Of a stretch of 45,408 nucleotides of DNA, positions 18,336-26,192 are shown piece by piece (within the stretch, counting starts at the first letter, position 1; each line of letters begins with the position of its first letter). Origin of the DNA: Chloroflexi bacterium OLB15 (lineage in GTDB: Bacteria; Chloroflexota; Anaerolineae; Aggregatilineales; Phototrophicaceae); contig LMZS01000050.1 of assembly GCA_001567085.1 (NCBI GenBank), positions 1-45,408 of the forward strand, read 5' to 3'. The notes under the pieces are model-generated. The model was not told the DNA's origin, searched no databases, and saw only the letters and a program-made list of their open reading frames with translations. The translations under genes were made by a program, and so were the position numbers.

Positions 18336-18922
18336 CTCAATCCGACAGCATCAAAGTGCGCCGGGTTGCGATGCGTAATCCGCTGGATATACCTATTGAA
18401 TTAATTTCACGGCGTTTTGGCCCGCGCTCAAAGGAAGTGGAGCGCTTCCTCAAATTCGCATTCGTTGGCGCTGTCGGCGCGATCATTGATGCTGGAACGC
18501 TGTTCGTTTTACAGGCAACTGTTCTCCCCCCGGTAGACCCCAACAAAAGCCTAAAAGTAGTTATTGCCAGCACCATCGCCTTCATCGCCGCAGTCTGTAG
18601 TAATTTTATTTGGAATCGTTATTGGACGTACCCAGATTCCCGCTCCCGCCCTATCCGCCGCCAGCTCGCGCAGTTTGCATTCATTAGTTTCGTTGGCTGG
18701 TTTGGCCGAACTATCTGGATTAGCGCATCCTATACGTGGCTAGGCGCCCTACTTTCAGATATCTTGCTGCCCGAAATTCAAATATTACGCCCCGGTTATA
18801 TCCCCTCCGAATCCGCAGAAGCCAAAATCGGCTCGATGGCGGCATGGTTTATCGGCGTGATCATCGTGTTGCTTTGGAATTTCTTCGCCAACCGTTATTG
18901 GACGTATAACGACGTTGAATAA
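18332..18922 (+). CDS. GtrA-family membrane protein
   Basis: A 196-residue protein with four spans, about 40-62, 76-95, 112-138 and 168-188. The opening FLKFAFVGAVGAIIDAGTLF and the NRYWTY motif after span 2 are typical of GtrA, a family thought to flip or carry undecaprenyl-phosphate-linked sugars. NRYWTY occurs twice, at 95-100 and 187-192, suggesting a two-fold internal repeat. The ATG overlaps the ligase stop (ATGA). It probably supplies lipid-linked sugar to the neighbouring ligases or glycosyltransferase. Confidence 0.88.
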   Translation: MTQSDSIKVRRVAMRNPLDIPIELISRRFGPRSKEVERFLKFAFVGAVGAIIDAGTLFVLQATVLPPVDPNKSLKVVIASTIAFIAAVCSNFIWNRYWTYPDSRSRPIRRQLAQFAFISFVGWFGRTIWISASYTWLGALLSDILLPEIQILRPGYIPSESAEAKIGSMAAWFIGVIIVLLWNFFANRYWTYNDVE

Positions 18923-18944
18923 CATCGTTCTTTCCCGGTGATCT

Positions 18945-20081
18945 GTGCCTGCAATCGCCATTGATTACACCCCGGCATACGAGCAGGGTGGCGGCATTGG
19001 TCGCTACGTGCGCGAATTGGTCACTGCCCTTGCTCATGTTGATGCCCCTGAAAATCGCTACCGCCTCTTTGTCGCAGGTGCGGGAAGAAAGCCCCTCCCT
19101 GAAATTCCCGGCGCGCAGTTTGAATGGAAGCCAGTATCGCTCACACCTTCATGGCTGGCACGTTTATGGGGGCGGGCGCGTCTCCCCTTCCCTGTAGAAC
19201 TATTCACTGGCAACGTTGACCTGTATCACGCTACCGATTTTGTGCTGCCGCCAACACGATCCAAAACCAGAACTGTGCTCACAGTGCACGATCTGTCTTT
19301 TTTGCGTGTGCCGGAAACCGCAAGCCCCGGTCTGCGCCAGTATCTTGAAAACGTCGTCCCTCGCTCAGTGCAGCGTGCCGATCATGTACTGGCTGATTCT
19401 GAAGCGACCCGGCAGGATTTGATCAGTTATTACCAGACCGATGCCAGCAAAATTGAAGTTCTCTATAGCGGGGTAGACAGCCGCTTTCGCCCGATTACAG
19501 ATCAGGCGGCGATTAACCGTGTTCGCCAACATTACGGCATTTCGGATCGCCCTTACGTGCTTTCAGTCGGCACAGTGCAGCCACGTAAAAACTACCCGAA
19601 GCTGATTGAAGCCGTATCCCGCCTGAAACAATCTGAGCTATGTGTTGTAATTGTTGGTGGCAAAGGCTGGTTGGAAGACCCGATTTACGCATCTATCCGC
19701 CAGCTTGGCATGCAAGAACGTGTCATTTTTGCAGGCTTTGTAGCCGATGACGATTTACCGGCAATTTATTCTGGCAGTCTATGTATGGCGTTGCCTTCCC
19801 TGTATGAGGGCTTCGGGCTGCCCGTATTAGAGGCAATGGCATGCGGTGTGCCGGTGATCACCTCAAATCTGTCCTCGCTGCCGGAAGTCGCGGGAAATGC
19901 TGGGATTTTAGTGACGCCAACGCACCTCGAAGAAATCACAAATGCGCTGGAACGGGTAACAACCGACAGCGCCCTGCGCGAAAGTATGGTTGCAAAAGGG
20001 CTGCTGCAAGCGCAAAAGTTTAGCTGGGAAGCCAGCGCGCAGCAGTTGAAGCGAGTCTATGATCAATTGCTGCATGAATAA
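18945..20081 (+). CDS. GT4-family glycosyltransferase
   Basis: A 378-residue GT-B glycosyltransferase. The N-terminal domain has GGGIGRYVREL (acceptor side) and VHDLSFL. The C-terminal domain has VGTVQPRKNY (207-216) and the donor-binding E-x7-E motif in YEGFGLPVLE (E288, E296), followed by GVPVITSNLSSLPEV. It transfers a nucleotide-activated sugar, probably onto a lipid-linked glycan on the cytoplasmic side; donor and acceptor are unknown. It starts at GTG 18945, 22 bases after gtrA, and is the last gene of the glycan block before a new promoter. Confidence 0.92.
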   Translation: MPAIAIDYTPAYEQGGGIGRYVRELVTALAHVDAPENRYRLFVAGAGRKPLPEIPGAQFEWKPVSLTPSWLARLWGRARLPFPVELFTGNVDLYHATDFVLPPTRSKTRTVLTVHDLSFLRVPETASPGLRQYLENVVPRSVQRADHVLADSEATRQDLISYYQTDASKIEVLYSGVDSRFRPITDQAAINRVRQHYGISDRPYVLSVGTVQPRKNYPKLIEAVSRLKQSELCVVIVGGKGWLEDPIYASIRQLGMQERVIFAGFVADDDLPAIYSGSLCMALPSLYEGFGLPVLEAMACGVPVITSNLSSLPEVAGNAGILVTPTHLEEITNALERVTTDSALRESMVAKGLLQAQKFSWEASAQQLKRVYDQLLHE

Positions 20082-20086
20082 ACTTT

Positions 20087-20116
20087 GCATATTATGCTGT
20101 AGATATTGACTATAAT
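20087..20116 (+). promoter_or_regulatory. Candidate promoter with overlapping palindrome
   Basis: A perfect TATAAT lies at 20111-20116. A symmetric GCATA-T-TATGC at 20087-20097 covers the expected -35 zone and could be an operator. TTGCAT at 20085-20090 is 20 bases from the -10, longer than ideal. It would drive the 131-residue protein and the ChlI-like gene. Confidence 0.45.
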
Positions 20117-20160
20117 GAGCTTCAGGCGAAAAATCATTCCATGAGATTGGATGGCTGTTA

Positions 20161-20556
20161 ATGTCTGCACGTATTTTCAAAATCGATCATACAAAACCCT
20201 TCTTCGTCTTCGACACGCCGGGCGATTGGCATGCAACCGTGCTTGGCCATTATATTTTTGACGTGCGCGGCGACTATATCGGCTTCATCAAAGGCGAGCA
20301 GCACGATGTATTCACCGCTTCCGGCGAATGGATCGGTAATCTGTATCCAGATGGCCGCATTATCCGCAAACGCAGCCAGTCCCGCCCCCCGCTTTTAACC
20401 GTGCTGCCACCCAAACCGGCTAAGCCAGCGAACCTTCCCGCGCGCGCGCCGCTGCCCCCGCAAAACGGAGAGCTTGGCTTCGATAAAATTGACGTGCTGG
20501 AAGAAGACCCCGAAATCTTCAAGCGCCTGTCAGACCTGACGCCGGATGCTGATTAA
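20161..20556 (+). CDS. Small beta-rich protein with proline-rich linker, unknown function
   Basis: A 131-residue protein. Residues about 8-68 consist of short repeating strand-turn units (HYIFDVRGDYIGFIKG, DVFTASGEWIGNLYPDGRI), reminiscent of the 4-fold beta-flower fold, though that resemblance is by eye. A Pro/Ala-rich linker (about 78-102) and an acidic C-terminal tail (LEEDPEIFKRLSDL) follow. No signal peptide or membrane span is visible. It is 11 bases upstream of the ChlI-like ATPase and probably cotranscribed, so it may be a partner or substrate of that ATPase. Confidence 0.65.
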   Translation: MSARIFKIDHTKPFFVFDTPGDWHATVLGHYIFDVRGDYIGFIKGEQHDVFTASGEWIGNLYPDGRIIRKRSQSRPPLLTVLPPKPAKPANLPARAPLPPQNGELGFDKIDVLEEDPEIFKRLSDLTPDAD

Positions 20557-20567
20557 AGCCTGTCAGC

Positions 20568-21746
20568 ATGACTGACCTCGCGCTTCCCGAATTTGGCGCA
20601 GAGTCTGGCGATTCTGCGCTTTTACGGCTCTTGCGTGATGCTGGCGCGCGGCGGGTGCTCTCTGCCCCTGATACCGATCAAGGGATTGCCGATCATTACC
20701 CGTTCCCATTCACGGCGCTGGTCGGTCAATATGAGATGCGTGTGGCGTTGCTGCTGGCAGTGATTAACCCTCAAATTGGCGGCGTACTGCTGATCGGCCC
20801 GCGCGGCACCGGCAAAACTACGGCTGTCCGCAGCCTTTCCGGCATTTTGCCAGATGTTGAAGTAAGCGATTGTGAAGAAGACGTTCTCCCCGCCGATCTG
20901 GCGCGCGAAGATGCCGCCCTGCTCTACCCGGATTGCTATGAGAAATATCATTCCGGTCAGGAGATTTCGCATTTTGAGCCGGTGCGGTTAGTAGAACTAC
21001 CGCTGAATGCCCGTCTCGACGACGTGGTTGGTGGGGTGAACGAACGCGCCGCTGCACAGGGTCGTATGCGGCTGGAACGCGGTATTCTCTCCCGCGCAGA
21101 CCGTCACATCCTCTATATTGATGAAGTCAATTTGCTTGTAGACGATGTGGCCGACGCTATTCTTGATGCCGCAGCGCAGGGATCATTCATCGTGCGGCGC
21201 GGGGCAATGGCCGGAACCTATCGCTCCCGCTTCGTGCTGATTGGCTCCATGAATCCCGAAGAAGGTCGTTTACGCCCGCAAATTCTGGATCGTTTCGGCC
21301 TACGGATGAATGTGCGCGGGCTGCTTAATTATGATGAGCGCGTGGAAGTATACCGGCGCGTTCAAAATTACCGGCAAAATCCGTCAGCCTTTGTGCGCCA
21401 ATGGGAATTAGCAACCGCTGAATTTCGTGATGAAGTCATGCTTGCGCGGGAGTTACTAACGCGCACCACCCTTTCAGACGATGCTGTAAAAGTAGGGATC
21501 GGGCTGGTGCAAATGCTGGAAATCGACTCCCACCGCGCCGAATACGCCATGTTTGAAGCCGCCCGCGCGCATGCCGCCGCTGATGGGCGCGATTTAGCAA
21601 CCGTCGAAGATATCCGCATGGTCGCGCCACTTGCCCTGCGTCAGCGCCACAGCGATTACATGGTTGATTATTTCGAAAGTCAGCAGCAGGAAGATCAGCG
21701 CATTCGCGAACTCACAGACACCCTCACGAAGCAAATCAAGGCTTAA
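20568..21746 (+). CDS. ChlI/BchI-like AAA+ ATPase
   Basis: A 392-residue AAA+ protein of the helix-2-insert clade. It has Walker A GPRGTGKTT (77-85), Walker B ILYIDEVNLL (181-190), sensor-1 region VLIGSMNPEEG (223-233) and LRPQILDRFGLR (235-246). These match magnesium-chelatase subunit I. After Walker A, chelatases have a cysteine-rich segment; here only two cysteines remain (C102, C123). No ChlD, ChlH or other tetrapyrrole or reaction-centre gene is in the window, so insertion of Mg into protoporphyrin is not established. It could be a MoxR-like remodelling ATPase. Flanked closely by the small beta-rich protein and a membrane protein. Confidence 0.8.
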   Translation: MTDLALPEFGAESGDSALLRLLRDAGARRVLSAPDTDQGIADHYPFPFTALVGQYEMRVALLLAVINPQIGGVLLIGPRGTGKTTAVRSLSGILPDVEVSDCEEDVLPADLAREDAALLYPDCYEKYHSGQEISHFEPVRLVELPLNARLDDVVGGVNERAAAQGRMRLERGILSRADRHILYIDEVNLLVDDVADAILDAAAQGSFIVRRGAMAGTYRSRFVLIGSMNPEEGRLRPQILDRFGLRMNVRGLLNYDERVEVYRRVQNYRQNPSAFVRQWELATAEFRDEVMLARELLTRTTLSDDAVKVGIGLVQMLEIDSHRAEYAMFEAARAHAAADGRDLATVEDIRMVAPLALRQRHSDYMVDYFESQQQEDQRIRELTDTLTKQIKA

Positions 21747-21749
21747 CCC

Positions 21750-22376
21750 ATGCTTTTCATTTCAATTGCAGCCTTATGTGTGCTGCTTCTCTCTGCCGCC
21801 CTGCCCTGGGTTATGAATAGCGGCGCAGCATTAACGTTGAACGCCATAGACTTAGCCGAATGGACGAGTCTTTACCCGGCAGTGATGGGGGAAGCTATCC
21901 CAATGTCTACTACGCTGCTCTTGCGCCTACCTTTTGTATACGCGGCGGCAGTTATCGGCTTCGGCTTCAACCGGGCGCGAATATTGCGTGCGCTGTTGGT
22001 GATTGTAATGACGTTGGGCTTGCTGCCTCCATTTGAATTTTTAGGGGCATTCGACAACCCGAATTACCGCCAGCAGGCGTTGATAGCAATTTTAACCCTG
22101 ATCATCGGGCTAATAGGGGCTGCGGGTATAGGCAATGGTTTTCGCCCTGCCATCGTCACAATTGCCAGCGTGTTGGGGTTATTTGCTGTGCTGATAGGGG
22201 TATCGCGCGGATTGATGTTTATGCAAGAACTGCGTCTATCGCCGGGCATCGGGATCGGGGCAGTACTCGCCGTTGGCGCGTTTGGCGTTTTGGCTGTGGT
22301 TTATGGCTATAAACAATTAGGGCAGCGTCACAGCCGCCACCCCATTGCGCATCAAAGCAACGTGGAGCCGGTCTAA
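21750..22376 (+). CDS. Polytopic membrane protein, unknown function
   Basis: A 208-residue hydrophobic protein with about six possible spans: roughly 1-20, 55-75, 80-98, 111-130, 132-152 and 165-188. The C-terminal tail is polar with several histidines. I recognise no family. It starts 3 bases after the ChlI-like ATPase, so the two are almost certainly cotranscribed. It converges tail-to-tail with the acyl carrier protein gene, the two coding regions directly abutting. Confidence 0.7.
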   Translation: MLFISIAALCVLLLSAALPWVMNSGAALTLNAIDLAEWTSLYPAVMGEAIPMSTTLLLRLPFVYAAAVIGFGFNRARILRALLVIVMTLGLLPPFEFLGAFDNPNYRQQALIAILTLIIGLIGAAGIGNGFRPAIVTIASVLGLFAVLIGVSRGLMFMQELRLSPGIGIGAVLAVGAFGVLAVVYGYKQLGQRHSRHPIAHQSNVEPV

Positions 22377-22619
22377 TTAACCGTTTGCCATGTGCGTGTC
22401 GATGTATTCGACCGCCTGCCCGACAGTGGTAATCTTCTGGGCATCCTCGTCACTAATTTCGCCGCCGAATTCTTCCTCGAACGCCATAATCAGTTCAACG
22501 AGATCAAGCGAATCCGCCTCAAGATCTTCGCGAAAGCGTGCTTCCGGCGTTACGCGGTCAACATCAACGCCAAGCAGATCTACAACGATAGTGCGAATAC
22601 GTTCTTCGGTTGAAGCCAT
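22377..22619 (-). CDS. acpP: Acyl carrier protein
   Basis: An 80-residue acidic four-helix protein with the phosphopantetheine site S37 in [10 protein letters not shown]. It carries growing acyl chains in type II fatty-acid synthesis. The start is the ATG giving MASTEERIR, because GGAGGGG (complement of 22625-22631) sits 5 bases upstream; a longer frame reaching 22658 lacks that support. No fatty-acid synthesis genes are adjacent, so it is a stand-alone acpP with its own promoter, divergent from the IPP isomerase gene. Confidence 0.93.
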   Translation of the reverse strand: MASTEERIRTIVVDLLGVDVDRVTPEARFREDLEADSLDLVELIMAFEEEFGGEISDEDAQKITTVGQAVEYIDTHMANG

Positions 22620-22667
22620 TGTTTCCCCTCCATGATCGCGAGCTAGGTTTGCGAGCACAGGTCAGAA

Positions 22668-22696
22668 ATTATACCTACAAACGCCGATGCTGCCAG
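22668..22696 (-). promoter_or_regulatory. Promoter of the acyl carrier protein gene
   Basis: On the - strand, CTGGCA (22691-22696) and a perfect TATAAT (22668-22673) are separated by 17 bases. The predicted start of transcription is about 40 bases before the acpP ATG. Confidence 0.65.
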
Positions 22697-22719
22697 AGTG
22701 GACATCGGGCGTATTGCCG

Positions 22720-22749
22720 TTGACACTGCTCGCTTCCATCAGGTACGAT
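22720..22749 (+). promoter_or_regulatory. Promoter of the isoprenoid operon
   Basis: A perfect TTGACA (22720-22725) and TACGAT (22744-22749) are separated by 18 bases. Transcription would begin near 22756. AAGGA at 22766-22770 is the ribosome-binding site for the ATG at 22781. Confidence 0.65.
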
Positions 22750-22780
22750 TCAAGCTCGCCATTATAAGGAACACTCTTAT

Positions 22781-23821
22781 ATGACCAAAGTAACGGCCAA
22801 TTCGAGTATTGAAGATCGCAAAGCCGATCATATTCGGATAAATCTTGAAGAATCAGTATCTTTTCCGCGCCTGACGACCGGCTTGGAAAATTATCGTTTC
22901 CTGCATAACGCGCTGCCAGAAATTGATTTCAACGAAGTTGATGCTTCCGTCATGCTGTTCGGGAAAAAGCTATCTGCCCCGCTGCTCATCTCTTCGATGA
23001 CAGGCGGCACAGAACTTGCGATGCGAATCAATCGCAACCTCGCAATTGTCGCGCAGCAGAACAATATTGCGCTCGGTATTGGCTCGCAGCGCGCAGGGTT
23101 AAAAAATCCAGATGTCGCGTACACTTACCACGTCCGCGATGTTGCCCCGGATATTCTATTATTCGGCAATCTTGGCGTTGTTCAGTTCAACTACGGTTAC
23201 GGCGTAGATGAATGCCAGCGCGCGGTAGACATGATTCAAGCAGATGCGTTGATCTTGCATTTCAACGTACTTCAAGAAGCCGTGCAACCTGAAGGTGATA
23301 CCAACTTCGCCGGATTACTCGCAAAAATCGAAGCTGTTTGTAAAGCCCTGCCAGTTCCAGTTATCGCTAAAGAGGTCGGTTGGGGCTTTTCTGAAGCGAA
23401 TGCGCGCGATCTGGCAAATGCAGGAATCGCAGCTATAGACGTTGCCGGCTCAGGCGGCACATCTTGGAGCGAAGTGGAATACTACCGCGCCCCCACGTCT
23501 TACCACGCCAATATCGCCGCCGCCTTTGCCGATTGGGGCATTCCTACCGCTAACGCAATTCAATATGTGGTTGCTGGGGCGCCGACGTTGCCGGTAATTG
23601 CCAGCGGCGGCCTGCGTGATGGCATTGATGTCGCCAAGTCTATTGCGCTAGGCGCAATTATGGGCGGTATGGCGGGTCCATTCCTGAAAGCGGCAGATCG
23701 TTCAGTAGAAGATGCAGATCAGTTTGCGCGTGAATTGATCGCCCAGATACGTATTTCCATGCTCTGTTCTGGCGCAAGGAATATTGCTGAGTTACAGCGC
23801 ACACCTCTTATCCGTATATAG
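22781..23821 (+). CDS. fni: Type 2 isopentenyl-diphosphate delta-isomerase
   Basis: A 346-residue FMN enzyme of the IDI-2 family that interconverts isopentenyl and dimethylallyl diphosphate. Diagnostic segments are [12 protein letters not shown] at the start, LISSMTGGT, the GIGSQRAGL loop, [18 protein letters not shown], the phosphate-binding VAGSGGTSW and [12 protein letters not shown]. Type 2 enzymes need FMN, NADPH and Mg, unlike the unrelated type 1 enzyme. It is followed 8 bases later by a prenyl synthase that uses its product. It has its own promoter. Confidence 0.95.
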   Translation: MTKVTANSSIEDRKADHIRINLEESVSFPRLTTGLENYRFLHNALPEIDFNEVDASVMLFGKKLSAPLLISSMTGGTELAMRINRNLAIVAQQNNIALGIGSQRAGLKNPDVAYTYHVRDVAPDILLFGNLGVVQFNYGYGVDECQRAVDMIQADALILHFNVLQEAVQPEGDTNFAGLLAKIEAVCKALPVPVIAKEVGWGFSEANARDLANAGIAAIDVAGSGGTSWSEVEYYRAPTSYHANIAAAFADWGIPTANAIQYVVAGAPTLPVIASGGLRDGIDVAKSIALGAIMGGMAGPFLKAADRSVEDADQFARELIAQIRISMLCSGARNIAELQRTPLIRI

Positions 23822-23829
23822 GCGTTGTC

Positions 23830-24843
23830 ATGTTTGTAGATATTGGTCAGCGCTTTTTTTCTGCGCTCGATACAACAATGCGCCATGTAGTGGATTCGAT
23901 GCCCGATTCAGGCGGATTGCACACACTCGTTTGCTATCCGCTTGGATGGGTAGACGCACAGGGCAACCCTTCCAGCGTAATCACAGGCAAGCGCATACGG
24001 CCGCTGCTTACGCTGCTCTCGGCTGAAGCTGTTAGCGGTAACTGGCGTCATGCCCTGCCCGCCGCCGCCGCAGTTGAGCTGCTGCACAATTTTTCGCTGA
24101 TACACGACGACATTGAAGATGCCAGCGAGATTCGCCACAACCGCCCTACTGTGTGGAAAGTATGGGGAACCGCCACCGCCATCAATGCCGGTGACGCCTT
24201 ATTTTCTATCGCCTACACAGCGCTGGAATTCTTGAAAAATGAGCCGCTTCCGCCAGAAATTGTTCTGGAGGCGTGGTCAATTTTTAACCGTACTAACCTT
24301 GAATTGACGCGCGGTCAGCACTTAGATATTCAATTTGAAACCCGTCAGCGCGTTAGCGTGGACGATTATATTTCAATGATCTCCGGTAAATCAGCCGCTT
24401 TGGTGGCTGCTAGCGCACAGCTAGGCGCGCTGGTTGGCTCATGCAAAAGCGATCTGGCGGCATGTTTCGCGGATTTCGGCCTCAATCTCGGCCTCGCCTT
24501 CCAAATCCGCGATGATATCCTCGGCATCTGGGGCGATCCAGCGGTGACGGGCAAATCGGCAGCCAGCGATATTGTGTCGCGTAAAAAGTCCTTGCCTGTG
24601 CTGATGGGATTACAGCGAAGCCCGGAATTAGAATCCCTGTATGCGCAGAAAAGCTTTGTTGAAAACGATGTAGCCGCGGCGCTAGGTTTACTCAATCAGA
24701 CAAAGGCGCGTGATGCCGCCGAAACTGCGGAGGCAGCCTATTTCCAAAAAGCGCTGGCGGCACTTGATGCAACGGATCTGGATAATCCAGCAGTAACCCA
24801 GCTTAGAGATATGGCGCAGGGGTTAGTCGGGCGAGATTACTAG
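23830..24843 (+). CDS. Polyprenyl (geranylgeranyl-type) diphosphate synthase
   Basis: A 337-residue all-alpha trans-prenyltransferase. The first aspartate-rich motif is D93-D97 in HDDIED, followed by RHNRPTVW. The second is D228-D229 in QIRDDILGIWGD, with the fifth position Gly rather than Asp. KRIRPLL supplies diphosphate-binding residues. It condenses IPP with allylic diphosphates to give C15-C20 or longer chains for quinones, carotenoids or lipid carriers; chain length cannot be read safely. It lies directly downstream of the IPP isomerase in the same operon. Confidence 0.92.
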   Translation: MFVDIGQRFFSALDTTMRHVVDSMPDSGGLHTLVCYPLGWVDAQGNPSSVITGKRIRPLLTLLSAEAVSGNWRHALPAAAAVELLHNFSLIHDDIEDASEIRHNRPTVWKVWGTATAINAGDALFSIAYTALEFLKNEPLPPEIVLEAWSIFNRTNLELTRGQHLDIQFETRQRVSVDDYISMISGKSAALVAASAQLGALVGSCKSDLAACFADFGLNLGLAFQIRDDILGIWGDPAVTGKSAASDIVSRKKSLPVLMGLQRSPELESLYAQKSFVENDVAAALGLLNQTKARDAAETAEAAYFQKALAALDATDLDNPAVTQLRDMAQGLVGRDY

Positions 24844-24878
24844 CAGGCTTTCGCAGCAGAGTGTCCCGTATTTGCAGG

Positions 24879-26060
24879 TCATACCAATTCGCGAAAAACA
24901 ATATTGCTAAGCAGCTTGCCCCGTTCAGTCAACCTGACGCGTGCAGAGTCGATCTCAACCAGCCCTGCATCCGCAAATTTTTCAAAGGCGGCGCGGTGGA
25001 TGCTGACTAAATCTTCACCAAAGCGATCTTCAAATTCCTGTCGCTCAATACCGGTATCAATCAGCCGCAGCCCCATGATCAACGTCTCTGATATTTCGGT
25101 ATCGCGGTCAACCTGAGTAAAAGTCTCCACCGCCGGCGTCCAGGGGTAAGCCTTTGCATCTACGTCCAAATCGCTGGACATTGCTTTTATATACCGCTGC
25201 GGAGAAAGTAGCGTCGCATAGCGGTAGCCGCCAGCATAGCCATGCGCGCCAGGGCCAACCCCTACGTAAGAATAATTATTCCAGTATTGCAGGTTATGGC
25301 GGCAGGCTTTCCCCGGCAGCGCCCAATTGCTGATCTCATACTGGTCATAGTCCAGTTCGGCTAACCGCTGGCAAGCCAGTTCATACATATCAGCAGCAAG
25401 GTCGTCATCCGGTTCTGGCAGTTGCCCACGCATCACCCATGTCTTCATCGGAGTGCCATCTTCAAGCGAAAGCCCATACAGCGACAGGTGATCTGGCTTA
25501 AGCGCCAGTGCCTGATTAAGCGTATCTGCCCAGCTCTCCAGCGTTTGATGAGGAAAACCATAAATCAAGTCAAGATTCAGGCTGTCAAACCCCGCCCGCC
25601 TGAAAGCATTTACGGCAAGGGCGACCGCATCATTGTTATGACGGCGGCGAAATAAAGAAAGCTCTCCCGCATGTGCCGTCTGCATACCAAGGCTCACCCG
25701 ATTAAACCCCACATCACGTAATTCCTCGGCATACGCTCTGGTGATATCATTCGGATTCGCTTCCAGCGTGATTTCAGCATTCGGCCGCACATCAAAATTC
25801 TCGCGTATAGACGCAAAAATTGCGGCAAACTGCGCTTTTTGTAACAGGCTCGGCGTGCCGCCGCCCCAAAAGATCGTATGTAATACCGGTCTGTGCCCGC
25901 GCCGCCCTACCCACTCAATTTCACGCTGAAGCGCCTGCACAAATGGATCGATCAGATGCTCTAAATGGGTATAGGTGTTAAAAGCGCAATATGAGCATTT
26001 AGTTGTACAAAAAGGGATATGAATGTACAGAGATAGGGGAAATTTGTCAGAATATGCCAC
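24879..26060 (-). CDS. hemW: HemW, radical SAM heme chaperone (HemN-like)
   Basis: A 393-residue radical SAM protein. The 4Fe-4S ligands are C18, C22 and C25 in PFCTTKCSYC, preceded by LYIHI. GGGTPSLL, EANPNDIT and VSLGMQT follow, and then the HemW-type C-terminal domain (YEISNWALPG, NYSYVGVGPGAHGY). It has the shorter N-terminus of HemW and lacks the extension of true coproporphyrinogen dehydrogenase HemN. HemW delivers heme to acceptor proteins. It is a single gene, divergent from the Ser/Thr kinase operon. Confidence 0.92.
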   Translation of the reverse strand: MAYSDKFPLSLYIHIPFCTTKCSYCAFNTYTHLEHLIDPFVQALQREIEWVGRRGHRPVLHTIFWGGGTPSLLQKAQFAAIFASIRENFDVRPNAEITLEANPNDITRAYAEELRDVGFNRVSLGMQTAHAGELSLFRRRHNNDAVALAVNAFRRAGFDSLNLDLIYGFPHQTLESWADTLNQALALKPDHLSLYGLSLEDGTPMKTWVMRGQLPEPDDDLAADMYELACQRLAELDYDQYEISNWALPGKACRHNLQYWNNYSYVGVGPGAHGYAGGYRYATLLSPQRYIKAMSSDLDVDAKAYPWTPAVETFTQVDRDTEISETLIMGLRLIDTGIERQEFEDRFGEDLVSIHRAAFEKFADAGLVEIDSARVRLTERGKLLSNIVFRELV

Positions 26061-26092
26061 GACGCCTTAATTCTTTTTGCGTTTTCGGCTGA

Positions 26093-26121
26093 TTGCAGTA
26101 TTGTGCTAGCTCCCATATAAT
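26093..26121 (+). promoter_or_regulatory. Promoter of the kinase-phosphatase-chaperone island
   Basis: TTGCAG (26093-26098) and a perfect TATAAT (26116-26121) are 17 bases apart. The leader to the ATG at 26193 would be about 65 bases. No other promoter as good was seen between here and the end of the 31693-32439 regulator, consistent with one long operon. Confidence 0.65.
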
Positions 26122-26192
26122 GATTCAAGGTCATCTTTATCATTTATTCATCTTCATCTTCGCCAATTTATTTGATGTGGAAGGCACCTTCG

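Noticed and set aside
20568..21746. Evidence of a photosynthesis gene cluster
   Set aside because: Only a ChlI-like ATPase is present; no bchD, bchH, reaction-centre or bacteriochlorophyll genes are seen.
22620..22658. Longer acyl carrier protein start
   Set aside because: The GGAGGGG ribosome-binding site lies inside this extension and fits the downstream ATG.
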